Of a DNA stretch of 64,000 bases, positions 13,116-26,154 are shown piece after piece. Position 1 is the first letter of the stretch. The number at the start of each line of letters is the position of its first letter. The DNA is from Chaetorhynchus papuensis. Lineage: Eukaryota; Chordata; Aves; Passeriformes; Rhipiduridae. A program made the translations under genes and the position numbers. The stretch is taken from the NCBI GenBank assembly GCA_013396525.1, contig VWYX01000359.1, forward strand, positions 651,440 through 715,439, in the 5' to 3' direction. The notes beneath the pieces were generated by a model. That model did no database searches and was not told where the DNA came from. It saw nothing but the letters and a program-made list of their open reading frames with translations.

Positions 13116-14576
13116 AACATTTACTGTTTAAAAAGTTAAAGTCACACTACTAGTTTAGCATCATGTTTTGTGAGTTGAAATATCTGAAGAGAAGTCAAGA
13201 AAAGATTGTACAAATAGGTAGCATTTTTACATTTCTATATTCTTTAGCTCTGAAACTAACAGTGAGGTTTAGGGGTTTTCAATCTCTCCGTTTTTTAGGT
13301 ACATTTTGGCAAGCTGCTATGCATTTTGTATTGCTTTTCTTTTAGAGAATGGTTTTATGGACAGAGCTAGAAAGCAGCTGAATGATAGTTCCAAGTTCAG
13401 AAGACAAATACTGGTTTGGAGTTCCACATAATCACAGCATGTGATTTTTCTGGCAGAGTGAAAACAAACCCAAGAAGGCACAAGGTTATTCAGCTTTTGT
13501 TGTGTTTTAACCCCAGCCAGCACTCAAGTCCCACACAGCCACTTGCTCACCAGTGGGATCAGGGAGAAAACCGGAAGTGTAAAAGCTGGAAAATCCATGG
13601 GTTGAGATAAAGACTGGCTAAGAGGGAAAGTACACAAGCAAATCAAAACCGAGGAATGAATTCACTGCTTCCCATGGACAGGCAGGTGTTCAGCCATGTC
13701 CAGGAAACCAGGACCCCATCACACTCCAAAGTCACCTGAAAAACAGAGCATCCCTTTAATACAGAGTTCTGGTTCAGACCCTGGTGGTCGTAAGAGCTTC
13801 CATGAGTTAAAGGATCCCCATGAAAATAGGAATCAGGATGTGCTTTCTTGGAATGACCTCAAAATTAATTTTTCTCTTCAAACGGGGTGCATAGGTTCTA
13901 CTGGATACTACTTTATTTCCAAATGAAAACTAGCTTATCCATAAGGATCCATCTTTAAATTCATGTTACTTTTTCTACTATTCTGTGTATGAACTCAGAA
14001 CTATGTGTACAATTTGCTCCTGAACCCAAAGTCTCAAGACCTGAGGCAGTGGAGCAAGATACTCTTCCAGAACATGCTTTGGCCTGTGCCAGAAAATAAC
14101 GTGATCCTTTTGTTTTATTCCTGGCTTAGTGTTCAAAACAGTAAAGAAGTGATAAGTTGTAAGTAAGTGTTTTAATTTATTAGGCATATTTCGATTAGAC
14201 ATTTTTCTCATACAGAGTGATGAAACACCAAAGTTGATTGCCTTTGTGGCAATAACGACTCAGGAGCATCAAGGAAGTGATTAACTTTCTGCTGATAACC
14301 CCATTGAGCAACCTTAACATCTCTTTACCTCCAGTGGTAACTCCAAAGAGGAAAGCTTTCCATACAGGTTACACATTCTCAAAAGTAGTCTACTGAGCTC
14401 AGCTGCCGTGCTCAGCCACAGACACAAGATGCAACACTGAACTTTCATTACTGAAAACTCTTTGCCTGTTGCAGTCCCTGTTGCAGAAGAAAAGATGGAT
14501 GCGTCCAGTGGAAGGGAGCATTTGCTCCACTGCAGAATAAATTACCAGAGCAGAAGGCCAAAACAGAAATTGCTGC

Positions 14577-14577
<1 letters not shown>

Positions 14578-14610
<33 letters not shown>
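14578..14610. repeat. (TA)n microsatellite
   Basis: About 14-15 uninterrupted TA units starting after TGCATTTA. A likely length-polymorphic locus; no gene context. Confidence 0.95.
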
Positions 14611-14613
<3 letters not shown>

Positions 14614-17255
14614 TCCCACAGACATGTACAGTTTTTCCTGTGTAGGACAACAGCAAGGATTCTTGCTTTTACAAAACTAAGTAAAATCCGGCTCTGCCTG
14701 ACAACTACTATGTGCAAAGCACTGGAGTTTTCCTTTCCTTATGTGAAGTCCACAAAAGGGTACTCCGTGCCCACACAACCCCAAAACCCAAAGCTGTTGT
14801 TTCTCTGCGCACTTGCTGCTTTGCTGCCTCCCCTCAAGGGCAGAATCTTGGGGGTTTCATGTAATCTGTATGAAAATGTAATGCTTCCCAGCTCTTTCAT
14901 TTCTGTTATGCAAAGTCAGTATTCTCCTCTCCAGAATTTAAAGCATCTCCAGTGAAACTTGACAGGTAAGGGAGGGTAGGTGGAGGAAGGTCTTCGAGGT
15001 CTGAGGAAGCGAATATAATTTACAACGCCCAAACCCATAAAACCTCATTAAATATGTAAAGGCAGCATACCTACCAGGAGAGGAAATGGGGCAGGGCTGG
15101 CCCCAAGCACAGAGGACGTGCTCCACAGAGACTCCCCGGTGACCTTCAGTGGGGAGAGGACTGTGAGTCAGGGAGCTTTCCTGCGCTGTGACTCAAGTCC
15201 TGTGGGATGTTCTCCAGCAAGGCGAGCTGCCAGGGCGCCTCTCCATTCACCCTCCCTCTGCAGCAACACTGGATGAAGTGTGGGGTCTGTGTGTCTGTTT
15301 GCCCATTGTGCCACTCCTTTGCTTGGCAGGGACTGCTGGGGTGAATGAGAAATCACTACCCTGTTGCACTACATTTAAAAACCATTCCTGTGAAGTAGCC
15401 ATGATTTTTTCTTCAGTTTCTGCTATAGATTTGATCATCTAGTGTTTTGAGCATATAGATAGGACGTAGGAAGTGTAGCTGAACTGTGATCCACCACAGC
15501 CCAGGAAAGCCCATGATTGAGCAGAACTTACCCTCGTTGCTCATTAAATGCTTCCCCAAGTCCTCTCAAACCAATTCTAAGAAGAGCATTATTAAAATGC
15601 TAAGTCTAGGAAATGCTCAATATCAACAAACAAATTTTCCAGACAAATGCTGGTTCTGGGCTTTGCCAAGCGTGTCACACTCAGTCTGCAGATGGGGCCC
15701 ATTTCTGTGGCCTCAGTAGGAACAGAGTGTGCTTAAAGACCCCCCACAGACAGGTACAGAGCCAGATCCTGCACTTCATGGATTAAATCATGTGTCCATT
15801 GGTTAAACAACACCGAACCAATTCCAAAGATTTCCAGATGCCTGGCATTCTCTAAAAGGAGGACTAAACACATAAGATTTACTGTGACACCAACTGAAAT
15901 CCATCCCCATCCTTTTAGTTCCTTACTGTTTCCCCCCCTACCACCTCTCCTTTCTGCTTTGGTGAAAAAAAAATATTCCATCTTAAGCACAGCACTCAGT
16001 CTCCCAGATTAACTATGAATATGAAAAACAAATGCTCAAAAGAAATGTACCTGGCTCTATGCAGGTCTCTAAAATGCAAGATGCAGGGAAAGAGCTGTCA
16101 CAAGTAGTACTGCAAGTACAAAAAAACGCTGGGGTTTTTCCTTTGCATGCTTCACAACTAATCAATTTACAGCCTGACGGTATTCCTAGAAAACCTTCTT
16201 TCTCACTGTATAAAGGCCTGGTATTCAAGCATTTTTGAGTGATAATTCAATAGGATTAAATTACACTCATGTGACAGCTCAACCTCACTAATGAGGTACA
16301 TTTCAGTAAACTGTTGACAGAACTGTCTGGAAGGCTTCTTTAATTTACCAACATGTAACAACATGGGAAAAGCATTAGTCAACTAGATGAAGATGAATAA
16401 GCACTGGGGTCTGGGGGCATTTTGCATTAACACATGACAACCTAAAAAGTGGTTTTGTCATTTTCTTTTTTTTGCCCAAGGCAGTCACTGAATAACTGGT
16501 ACCTGTTAGTGTGATTGACTTACCAAAGCAACAGAAGGGATTATATTTACAAATGTCTGTATGGAAAACAAGCCAGAGAAATGTCTTTCTTTTTTCTTAA
16601 AAGATAACAGTTGTTCTGTGGGAAGATGTCTTACATCTACAGCCTGGCTGAAAGAACATTTAAATCTCCTCAGCCTGCCAGAGTGCTACATCAATTATTT
16701 TATTTCAGGGATTCTTTAAGACTAGAATTTTTTTAGGCTTGTTTAAAAGATATAATTCTATAGAGCTGTTGACTAGCAATAGTATATACAACCTTTTACT
16801 AAGCAGAAAATGCAAAAGGAAGAGTAAAGGATGCAGAGACAAAGTCTAAGGCTTCAAGTGACACAAAACTCTTCATGTGTATCAGTTTCTGCACATATAC
16901 TGCTATTAGCATGCTTAAATAGAAGCTGAGGGATACTTAAAGAACTGATGATCATTAAACTAAGGAGAGACTCAGAGAGACTAAAATGCACATGAAAGCA
17001 AAGACAAAACAATGCCAGTAATTTTAAACGTGCAGCTTCCTGTAGGTGTAAATCAGTACAGGCAATTTCAAAGATGTGATCAAAAGTCTCTTGCCCGATG
17101 CACTCAACTAATGTATCTGCTGCATTTTTGAAAGTAGGAAGGCTAAATACTTGCAAATAGCATCAGATTTAAGCAAAACAGGTTGCACCATGACTAAGGG
17201 GAAGTGGTCTACTGAAGGAAAAGTCTGCCTTTCTGTTTAATCAGGTTGTATATTC

Positions 17256-17271
17256 AGTGTGTGTGTGTGTG
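17256..17271. repeat. Short (TG)n repeat
   Basis: About seven to eight GT units in unique sequence. Confidence 0.85.
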
Positions 17272-18864
17272 CATTTTACTCTGTTTTTCCTTGGTATCAC
17301 TTCATGCAGTGCTCAAAGTTGTGTGAGTTTACTTCCCCAACAGGGACTGCCTGTTTCAGAAGAATTAAAACTTTTCTTGATGGAGGGGAAAAAAAGATAA
17401 CTGAGCCAGAACACAAGTTTTCCAGTGTAGTGGGAACAAGATAAGCATCCTAAAATAAGACTGTGGTAGAGGACAGAGGGGCAGCAGGAGATTTTGTAGG
17501 CTTAACAAAAGAGAAAAATTGAAAGGCTGAATTCACTTGAATGGGAATCAGACCCCAAAACCACATAGCTGTCTGGTTATATTGAATTTGAACAATATGA
17601 AAAGAAGAGAAACAAAAGAGGCGTAAATGAATCTTGCCATGAATAAAGCTGATGAGGTTAAGTGATAGATAACCACTGAGTCTTTTAAAAGATTCATCTT
17701 TTCCCATTTGGATTTATGCTAGTCTGCTGCTGAGGGCTACAATAGTCTTAATTTTTTCCATCTGTACTGGCTGTACTACCTGAAGTCACCACTTCTTTCA
17801 TCTGTTCCTTGTTAAAACTAGACTTTATCTCAGCAAGGTAACCCCATTGTTCACGACCACAAAATGAAAAATCCCAAGGTTTAACACCAGTGAACAGCCC
17901 TCCCCAGTCTCTTCAGCATTCCAGAGGGGTAAATATGACTGATGAGAATAAAAAGGGCTACTTGGGTAATGCCTGGGGAGTAGCAAAACTGCTGTAGTCT
18001 CATGCTGAGTGTCCCTGTCACTGACAAACCAGCACCACAGGCTCTGTAAAGCAGCAGATACACACAACAACACAGGCACAGTACCAAGGACAACATTAAT
18101 AGTGTAGAGTAACCCACATTTTGGTCCCTTCACACAAGTTACTTCCTACAAGAATAAAAATACTGAAGGTCTGGTGCTGGCAGGTGCTTTTGTCCTCCTC
18201 TGCCAGCAATCCCCTGCACTCCTTCTCTTGTGACCCCCTCTCCATCCAGCTGCAGTGTTGGTGTTTTGTATGGGCTGTGCTCTCCATCACAGAAAGTACT
18301 GAGGAGTCAAGAACTTTTGACTGCATTTGCAAAACTGCTTTGAAAATGCATGGAGAAATGTCTCAAATGACAAATATCCAGAAGAAGGAGAAGGGAGGGG
18401 AAAGGTGATTCTCATATATGTAAGAGCTCGCTTAAAATTGTTTCTGAGGACCCTTGCACCTTGCAATCACAGTGATGGCTGATCGAAAGCACTGATGCCA
18501 CAAGAGTAGAGTAGAAAAATAGATGTGAGCTGTGCTGATAATGTATCTTTTTTAACAGTCTGAGTCTCTGGGGCTAAAAAGGGCTGGTGCGTGACTTTGT
18601 CTCTTCCTTTTTTTCCTCAACGCAGATGCAAGTGTATTTATTATGCAGCAAGCTGAAACCTTTTCGTCACAAAAAGTTAACTTGTTTTTCCATTGAGTTT
18701 TGCTATTTATTGGAAAGGGGAATTGCTTACACGGTTTTCATGGCTGCAGTGCCAGAGCAGCTCACAGTCCTGACGCATTCATTGTCACAGAACTACTTGA
18801 AGGAGGGGTAACGCTACTCCCTACACTTTGTGTGTGGCAGAGCTGGAGCTCAGAAGCTGGTGCA

Positions 18865-18940
18865 TTCAAACTCAGTGACTGGCCCAGCATTACATAAACT
18901 TCTCTGCCACAACAAGGCCCTGAACTTGGGCCACCCCAGG
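18865..18940 (-). mobile_element. MIR/CORE-SINE-like fragment
   Basis: CTCAGTGACTGGCCCAGCAT, then CTCTGCCACAACAAGGCC and CTGAACTTGGGCC, parallels the reverse strand of MIR (the AAGTGACTTGCCCAAGGTC ... GAACCCAGG segment). Only part of the core and B-box region is seen. Matching is by eye and could be coincidence. Confidence 0.4.
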
Positions 18941-19852
18941 TTGTCTATACGTAAAAATCAGCAATTCAAAGAGTTTTCTTTTCAGACAAAGCAGCTTCTG
19001 AAAACACCTAATTCTCTTCTTAATTCGTTCTTAGGTCTACCAAATGTCTACAGCTACCAGATGACACCTTGAATAATTCTCAGGATAATATGATCGGGCA
19101 TTTTAATAAATCTGTTTATTACTTTAAGGGTTTTTCCTGTTCTGCTATTTTATTATTAATAGTTTCTAACTATGGTGTAATCGGTGAGTGAGACTGAAAA
19201 TTTTGGCATGCATTGGCTAGCCAGGAAAAGGCTAAGAGCCCTAGCATCCAAAATACCAAGAGAAGTAATTGTCTAGCCTGTTGAAAACACAGGGAATCCT
19301 TTTTTTTCAAAGCACAAAACTTTCCTAACTAGTCACCAGTATCCTCAGGAATAATTTCAACTGGTTTCCAGGGGAAATAGGCAGAAATCTTGTAAATTTC
19401 TTCCTGCCTGTGAATACTTGACCCCTTAAAGAAACCGGAACTACAATTATAAGGAGAGGTGCTCTTTCAGAGATCATAGGTTTCCGCCCTTTTCCCTTCT
19501 AGTAAAAATGCTTGGAATTAGAGGGACTTAAGAAACCAGTCTGATCCTCTGTAATGAAAAGCAGTTTTTTTCAGGTGCATCTCCTGTGTTGCCAAAAATA
19601 CATAAAAAGGAGGGAAAGTTACAACACTGACTGCACTCTCATTTACTTCTGGATGACAGAAGGCAGGTTCAGAGCATACATGAACCTAAACCACTTCTCC
19701 TCCTTGACGAGGCAGTATTTAGGGATATCCATGGATTATGAACTATACTGTGCTTTCTCTCACACCCCATGACTTTCTCAGGCACAAGAGAGGATGCTAG
19801 GGAAGTGAGTGCAGCTGAATGAGCACAAAGATCTAATCCATGTAGGCTCTGA

Positions 19853-20001
19853 AAGTACAGAGAACCACAGAGTACTCTGAGGTGGAAGGGACCCACAAGA
19901 ATCATCAAGTCCAACTCTTAAGTGAATGGCCTGTACTGTGATCAAACCCACAACCCTGGCATTCTTAGCACCATGCTCTAAGCAACCACATCACAGACAT
20001 C
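19853..20001 (-). mobile_element. tRNA-Ile-derived SINE with CR1-like tail (TguSINE1-like)
   Basis: Read on the minus strand, the head resembles tRNA-Ile(AAT): GCTTAGAGCATGGTGCTAAG (anticodon arm), then GTGGGTTTGATCAC as a worn B box, then ACAGGCCA like the acceptor end. It passes directly into GAGTTGGACTTGATGATTC and GGGTCCCTTCCACCTCAGAG, the reverse of the usual CR1 3' end. This composite structure is that of TguSINE1 from zebra finch (from memory). The A box and the expected anticodon loop have decayed, so it is not a functional tRNA gene. Confidence 0.78.
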
Positions 20002-21179
20002 CAGCAGAGAATTCACCAGCGGGTCAAACTGACACTCCTCTGGCACATGAACAGGGTGACTAAGTTCATACTCAATACTGTCATTCTTTCTTTACAGGGG
20101 AAGAAACCGGTCAGTGCAGAACTTGAAGTAGGACACTGAGGTGCCAGAAAATCTGGTTTTGAGGGCTTCTTCCCCAACAGCACCAAGATGCACACAGCCT
20201 GAGCTTGCTGGCACTGCTCAGCCTCTTCAGCACCTTCAGCAAACTCCACAGGGCACACAGAGCAGAGCTTGGCAGCGCCCCTTGCTCCATCCCATAAGGG
20301 AAGGACAGCAATGCCATCACATCTTCCTGACAGTTTCATTGTGCAGTTCCATTTCTGGATCTTGGGGCTATTTTCTCTTTGTGTTGAAACATCCATGAGC
20401 TATTAATTTACTCTATGCCCATCACCATCTTCATTCTTTTGCTTGGTGAAGAGTGGCATAAGTCAGTGTCCATTCTTTAAGACTGTAACACAAGCACTTC
20501 ACTGGTGGCAATGCCTTTGGGCAGTGGTATCTGCAAATCCTGCACTTCCCAGTCCACAGGCAGCTGTCAGAAATGGCAGTCAGCTTCATCCTGTCCTTCT
20601 TGGCTCCAGTTGCTGGAACACAAGTCCCATTCCTATCTCTGCTGACCAAGGGTAACCTCTGCAGCAGAGGTGATGAGCTGGGCTGGAGATGCAGCACCTG
20701 CACATGAGTCAGGTGCCCAGGGTGGATCCTGCTGGCAGGTGTGGGTCTGAACAGCAGCGGAGCAATGACCACAGGTCAGCACCCACCTGGAGGCATCTCA
20801 CAGCCAACCAACACCTGAGCAAATGGCTCAGGTCCCACCTTGTCCTTCAAAACACGTCTTTATTCATGTTTGTGCAGCACCACCTAACACAAGACAGAGA
20901 AGAGGCACCATCCCAAAAAATCTGTAATTGTTCTAACAATTACAGCACCTATCCCAAAAAATCCACATCGCCTGTTTGCAATCCATGGCCTTGAGTTGCC
21001 CCGAGAGAGAAACCGGGTAGGCAGAGCGTGGATATCCTGCTCCATCTTTCATCTCAGGGAGAAAAGCACACCCTAGGCTGCTACTGCTGCTATCACTCTG
21101 CTCCTCCAGCTCGGAGCACTGACAATTCCAGGTCTACCGCCCTTATCTGCTACAAGATCTGCCAGCCAAAAGATGACAC
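20002..21179. other. Intergenic, no gene seen
   Basis: Somewhat GC-richer unique sequence with overlapping open frames on both strands (20013-20396 and 20431-20772 minus, 20689-20994 plus). None has a recognisable domain and they overlap one another on opposite strands, so chance or an old decayed repeat is the likely origin. Confidence 0.65.
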
Positions 21180-22080
21180 ACACGTCTTGTTATGACAAAT
21201 TGCTTAATTACAAGTTTGGCAATATGTAATACTTTGTATTTGCTGCTATCGTTAAAGCGGAAGAAAATGAAAAAATATCCATTACCCTAAGAAAAAAGTC
21301 TACTCTTACCATAAATTTCTGATAAAGAAATGAAGTAGGTTCAAGTTTAATCACACCAGCAGTAAATCAAATATCAAATTTAAAACAACGAATTACAAAG
21401 AGCCTCCTCACAGTCACTTAGCATTGATAAATTAGTAATGTAATATTAAATTATTCATATCTTTTTTTTCCTTAGGACTATAATGATATACTGTACACAG
21501 CACTGATAATTTACTTAGGCTGAGTCCATTCATTTAATTATGCTGCTAAACTTGGTAGGCCAATTGGTCATCATGAGAGTTTCCAGGCAAGCTAATCACA
21601 AATATATAGAACATGTCCCTTATTGTCCCCAGCGGCTAAGTGCTAAAATGCTATTTAGTGCTCAGAAGGTTAATGTCCTGCTTATGTAAATTGTCCAATT
21701 TAACATTCAGCAGCAGTATCATAAATTCTGGCTCCAGGATTTCATTAAACGTATGTTCAAACTAGTTGACCTTAAAGGTTAACAAGCACAAGTTAAACAG
21801 GACAATTATTTAACTCGCTTCTTATCAAGAGACTGAAGCGCTCTAGCCATTTAATAGTTATGCATACTTCACAATTAGAATTCTTAAAAGGTCTCTGATA
21901 AAGCGGCAGGTCATGAATTTTCATAAGGATGTCAGATAATAACTATTTATCTGCACTTGTTTTTCTTTCTTATAAACTTAAACTTTGATCTTAACATTCA
22001 ATTAGAAGTGATTCCGCAGAGAAAGACTAGGTGACTCAAGGAGCTTGTCTTCACATTAATTTGAATCTAAATTAAGCTTT
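21180..22080. promoter_or_regulatory. Candidate conserved non-coding element (enhancer-like)
   Basis: About 900 bases without repeats, dense in transcription-factor-like words: TAATTA at 21205-21210 and 21535-21540, GATTTCATTAAAC near 21738, a near-palindromic nuclear-receptor-like TTGACCTTAAAGGTTAA at 21766-21782, ATGCATAC near 21860 and ACAATTAGAATT near 21871. Unlike its neighbours it has few homopolymers. This is the strongest enhancer candidate in the window by appearance; conservation was not tested. Confidence 0.35.
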
Positions 22081-24051
22081 AAAAACATTGCATCCATATT
22101 GTCTCCTACAGAAATTAATTCAGAAGTTAGCGACCTATTCTTCATGCAAAAACCACTCCAGCCTCTCAGCGTCAGGCGATCGAAAACCACTGAATGCCAA
22201 ATTATTACATCAGGTTAACAACTGTACTTTAATGCAAATCAGAGCAGGAAAACTCTCCCTATACATCATGAAATAATTTGTATCATACACAACCAGCTTG
22301 CCTCGTGCTGTGTTAACCAAAGATGAAGACAGATTAGCCGAGATCATTCCTTCTTTACGCTGCCCTATTTCTCACACAGCGTCTTTTCCGGAGGCTTTGG
22401 TGAAATATGAACGGCAGCAGCTCCTGAAAGCGGCTGCCACAGCCACCACTACCTGTGGCAGTGGTGATGCATTGAGAGCAGCTCCTCTGCTGACACTTCA
22501 AATCCCAAACACAACTTCTAAATGCAACAGGATCAAGTCATAGCTTCAGGGATGCATTAAAACAGTAAACATACACGAGAAATCTCTGGAGCTGACAGTA
22601 ACTATATTCCAAGGAAGTCATAAGAAACCTTTTATTTTTTTTTTCCCAAGCTCAAAGGTACAAGGTGATTTCACTTTCAGATAAAACAGCAGCTATGGTT
22701 TTATATTTCTAAATCATGCAATTGTCGCAGTGTTTCAGAAAGAAAGGAAATGCAAGAGAAATTGAATGGTTATCCAAAAAATAAAAAGTCTTATCCTTTT
22801 TCAATATGATTATGCTCACCCAGATCTTGAGGATCTTTTTAGTACAAAATTTTGTTCCTGAGGGTCTCTTCTGTAAATAGGACCACAGGATATTTTAGAG
22901 CTTGGGCCTAATTTTTTTTCAGTAATACATACAAAAAAATGCAGGTCAGTGGGAGTAAGTCCATGAAGATGGGGAGTTGGCTACCCATTTTCCAGTATTC
23001 TATTTTAAAAGTTTCCTATCCTAAAAGACATCAGAAAATTACACTTTGGCAGTCAGGACAAATAGTCAAGAATAAAGTTACGTCATCTAAGCCTTGAGGG
23101 GAAGGGACTAAGACTCTGAGAGCTGCTACCTGCAGTACATTTAAACAGCCAAGGAAGTGTGATATATTCTAATTTTGTGAAATTAGCAGATTACTTTGGC
23201 TTGCTTCACCAGAGTTTTGTTTCCTAAAAGCGCTGTAATTTAATGATGGCAAAGCAGTACATGATGAATACTCATTTGTCTTTCTAAAGGTTATTGAAAA
23301 CCCTGCAGAAAGAAAAGAATTTTCTAGCATCCTGAAAGTGATAGCTTTTTATGACCTCATGTGTGGCTCCTTTTCCAAACTTCAGCTTTTGAATTCTGGC
23401 TTCAAATTCTTCCTGAAAGAGGACATAAATAAAACTGAATGGCTAATGGACTAAAAACACTTATGATCAGGTTTTCATAACGAACATTATTAATGGCTTC
23501 CTTTGCACATGCACTGACATATAGTGCAATACTCATTTCTAAAGTAAGATTTAGAGCCCTATTTGCAATAAAAAGCTAACAGATGCAAATAAAAAATGAG
23601 ACATTCCATTACATAGCTACACACAATGGATTTCTATTAAAGATAAACAGAAACATTTTCTTCCAAAGGCAGAAAGAGTTTCATTAGGAACTCACACATG
23701 TATGCAGGATTCACATTTGCCTTCTCAGACAGACATAGGTATGTTTCTTTTATTGCTATCAACAGTACTAAAACCTTGGGTCTGGTCTTGAGTAGCAATG
23801 GACACACACATCCTATTTTGGTTTTTCACAGAGTTGTGAATCTCCACATCTGAAAAATGACATTGACAGAATCCAGATTATCTCCAAACAATGCAAAAAA
23901 CCCCACCAAACTCAACAAAAAACCCCGAAACCAATCCCCCCAAAACAGCCACAAAAACAACCCCAAATCAATGCGTATCCTTCAGCCAGACTTCTCATCT
24001 TTCTCCAACATCACCCCACCACCAACTTTTTTTTTTTAAAGAGACAGAAAT
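22081..24051. other. Intergenic, no gene seen
   Basis: Unique sequence running into the A/C-rich tract at 23.9 kb and the left edge of the duplicated segment. No exon or transposon recognised. Confidence 0.7.
23892..23975. repeat. A/C-rich low-complexity tract
   Basis: Runs of A and C such as AAAAAACCCC and CCCCCCAAAAC, just left of the duplicated segment. It may have complicated assembly at this locus. Confidence 0.85.
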
Positions 24052-25689
24052 GAAATCCAGAAACGAAGACAGGCAACTTGAAGAGTTACTCTTTACACAA
24101 AACTCTGCAGTCTGTCCAATTATTGGTTAAGATCACCACGAATCCTCTGCTCTGGCTCTTCACAAATCCCAGATTCAGGTAAATGTTTTTGTCCCTATTA
24201 AGAAAGGCAACTTGTTTTTCCTGCTGCCACCATGGGACCCCAGGCAGCCACATTCCTGCAGAACAAATAAAGGTCCTGCCAGCACAGGGAGGGAGGTTCA
24301 CTCCAGCAAGGAGGCTGAACAGTGCCATGAGCCTGACTTACCCAATAGGACCTACGCTCACAACAAACCCAAGAACATTTACACAACTAACTGCTTTTGA
24401 AATCAAGAGTAAAGCTTATTTCTCTGACTTCACGTTCTGTCAATCATTTCCTAGGATCCATTCCAAACATCCAAACTCATTGCATCAATAAAAAAAAAAA
24501 AAAAAAAAAAAATTAGGATTCCGTTTGCAATAATTACTTCTGTTGGGGCTACAGAAAACAAAGTGATTTGAGTTTAGTCAATGTCAGCATTGAGATGAAA
24601 GCTGAAAGAGCACTTTTATGACAGGTTTGTCCAATAGCAATTCCATCATCAAGGTAAATCACTAAAAGTGTATATTAACAAACAGTGACTAGTAATTATG
24701 GTTCTGCACAGGGAACAAAAATATGGTATGTAATTCTGTTTTCCCTGAACACAGTGAAGGATCTGCTACTGACTTTGGGGGAACCAGGAATTTATTTACT
24801 TTTCTTTTATTAAAGATGAAAGACTCCTAAAACACTTTGAAAAATAATCCCAGTGTTAATTGGGAGGGTGCCCGTTGTCAGAACACAGGAAAACTTGATG
24901 AAGACAGGTTGGATGATGAATCCCTTCCAACAACTTTCTTAACAGATTTGGCTTCTGGTTTGATAGAGCCTCCTCTTCCTTTAACTTTAATTCAACATCC
25001 CTAAACATACATAACACTGACTCACTTCTCACTGAAGAGTTTAGGTCCCTCTAAATACATCCCAGGCCTGGTAAGTCTCTTGATAGATCTCACCTTGTTT
25101 AAATGAGTCTTAACTACGGTTGATGACCAAGTTCTCATTCAGCTGAAGGAGTAGTAACTGAATTCACTGATTTGTAGGTGATTTTCACTGTGAGAACAGA
25201 GTGGAGGGGGAGGAGGAATTGATCTTTAGGAATAAATTACTTTGCAGCAATACATCTGAATGCAAAGTTTACTTTCCTGTGTTTAAAGTGCTCTTGTCAC
25301 CTTACTACTAGCAAAGTTCAGGTTCCTAAAAACATACCATTACTCGAAAATCTGAGAGTATGACAGGAGACCAGCTGTAAACCAATTCCCATTGTGCTTC
25401 AGTTGTCAGGAGGAAAAAAAAAAAAATGAAAACTTAACTGTTTTATGGAGTATTTGCTGATATGAGAATGAAGGCTTTTCATCAGCAATTGGGTGCAAGC
25501 AGCCCCTCCCCAGTAACTGTTTGTGTGCCTGCAACCTATTCAGGCTTCATCAAAGTAATTACACACAGGTTTAGTGAACATGTTTCAAGAACTCATGGAG
25601 AGATTTCATATGCTCAGAGGTTACAGGCATAGAGTCTTGCTGAAGAAGAGTTTGGAAGCTTTTTGAACTGGATTTTATTCAGTTGTTTG
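24052..25689 (+). repeat. 1,638-bp direct duplication, copy 1 (left of the N)
   Basis: This segment is repeated at 25691-27328 with a constant offset of 1,639. By eye the copies are identical except for one base in a poly-A tract (T at 24489, A at 26128). The copy ends exactly at the single N. It is anonymous non-coding sequence, with an A23 run at 24490-24512 and an A13 run near 25414. It is most likely one genomic segment present twice because two contig ends were joined without merging. Confidence 0.97.
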
Positions 25690-25690
25690 N
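25690..25690. other. Single-N assembly gap
   Basis: The only ambiguous base in the window. It separates the two copies of the 1,638-bp duplication, which suggests a scaffold join and not a true single-base ambiguity. Confidence 0.97.
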
Positions 25691-26123
25691 GAAATCCAGA
25701 AACGAAGACAGGCAACTTGAAGAGTTACTCTTTACACAAAACTCTGCAGTCTGTCCAATTATTGGTTAAGATCACCACGAATCCTCTGCTCTGGCTCTTC
25801 ACAAATCCCAGATTCAGGTAAATGTTTTTGTCCCTATTAAGAAAGGCAACTTGTTTTTCCTGCTGCCACCATGGGACCCCAGGCAGCCACATTCCTGCAG
25901 AACAAATAAAGGTCCTGCCAGCACAGGGAGGGAGGTTCACTCCAGCAAGGAGGCTGAACAGTGCCATGAGCCTGACTTACCCAATAGGACCTACGCTCAC
26001 AACAAACCCAAGAACATTTACACAACTAACTGCTTTTGAAATCAAGAGTAAAGCTTATTTCTCTGACTTCACGTTCTGTCAATCATTTCCTAGGATCCAT
26101 TCCAAACATCCAAACTCATTGCA

Positions 26124-26154
<31 letters not shown>

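Larger units (their letters stand above)
13116..18864. other. Intergenic, no firm gene seen
   Basis: Unique sequence with the TA and TG microsatellites. A minus-strand frame at 16854-17156 has a protein-like first half and is discussed as a finding. The rest holds no recognisable element. Confidence 0.65.

Noticed and set aside
19853..20001. A tRNA-Ile gene on the minus strand
   Set aside because: The tRNA-like head has lost the A box, has a changed anticodon loop and B box, and continues directly into a CR1-like tail, so it is a SINE.
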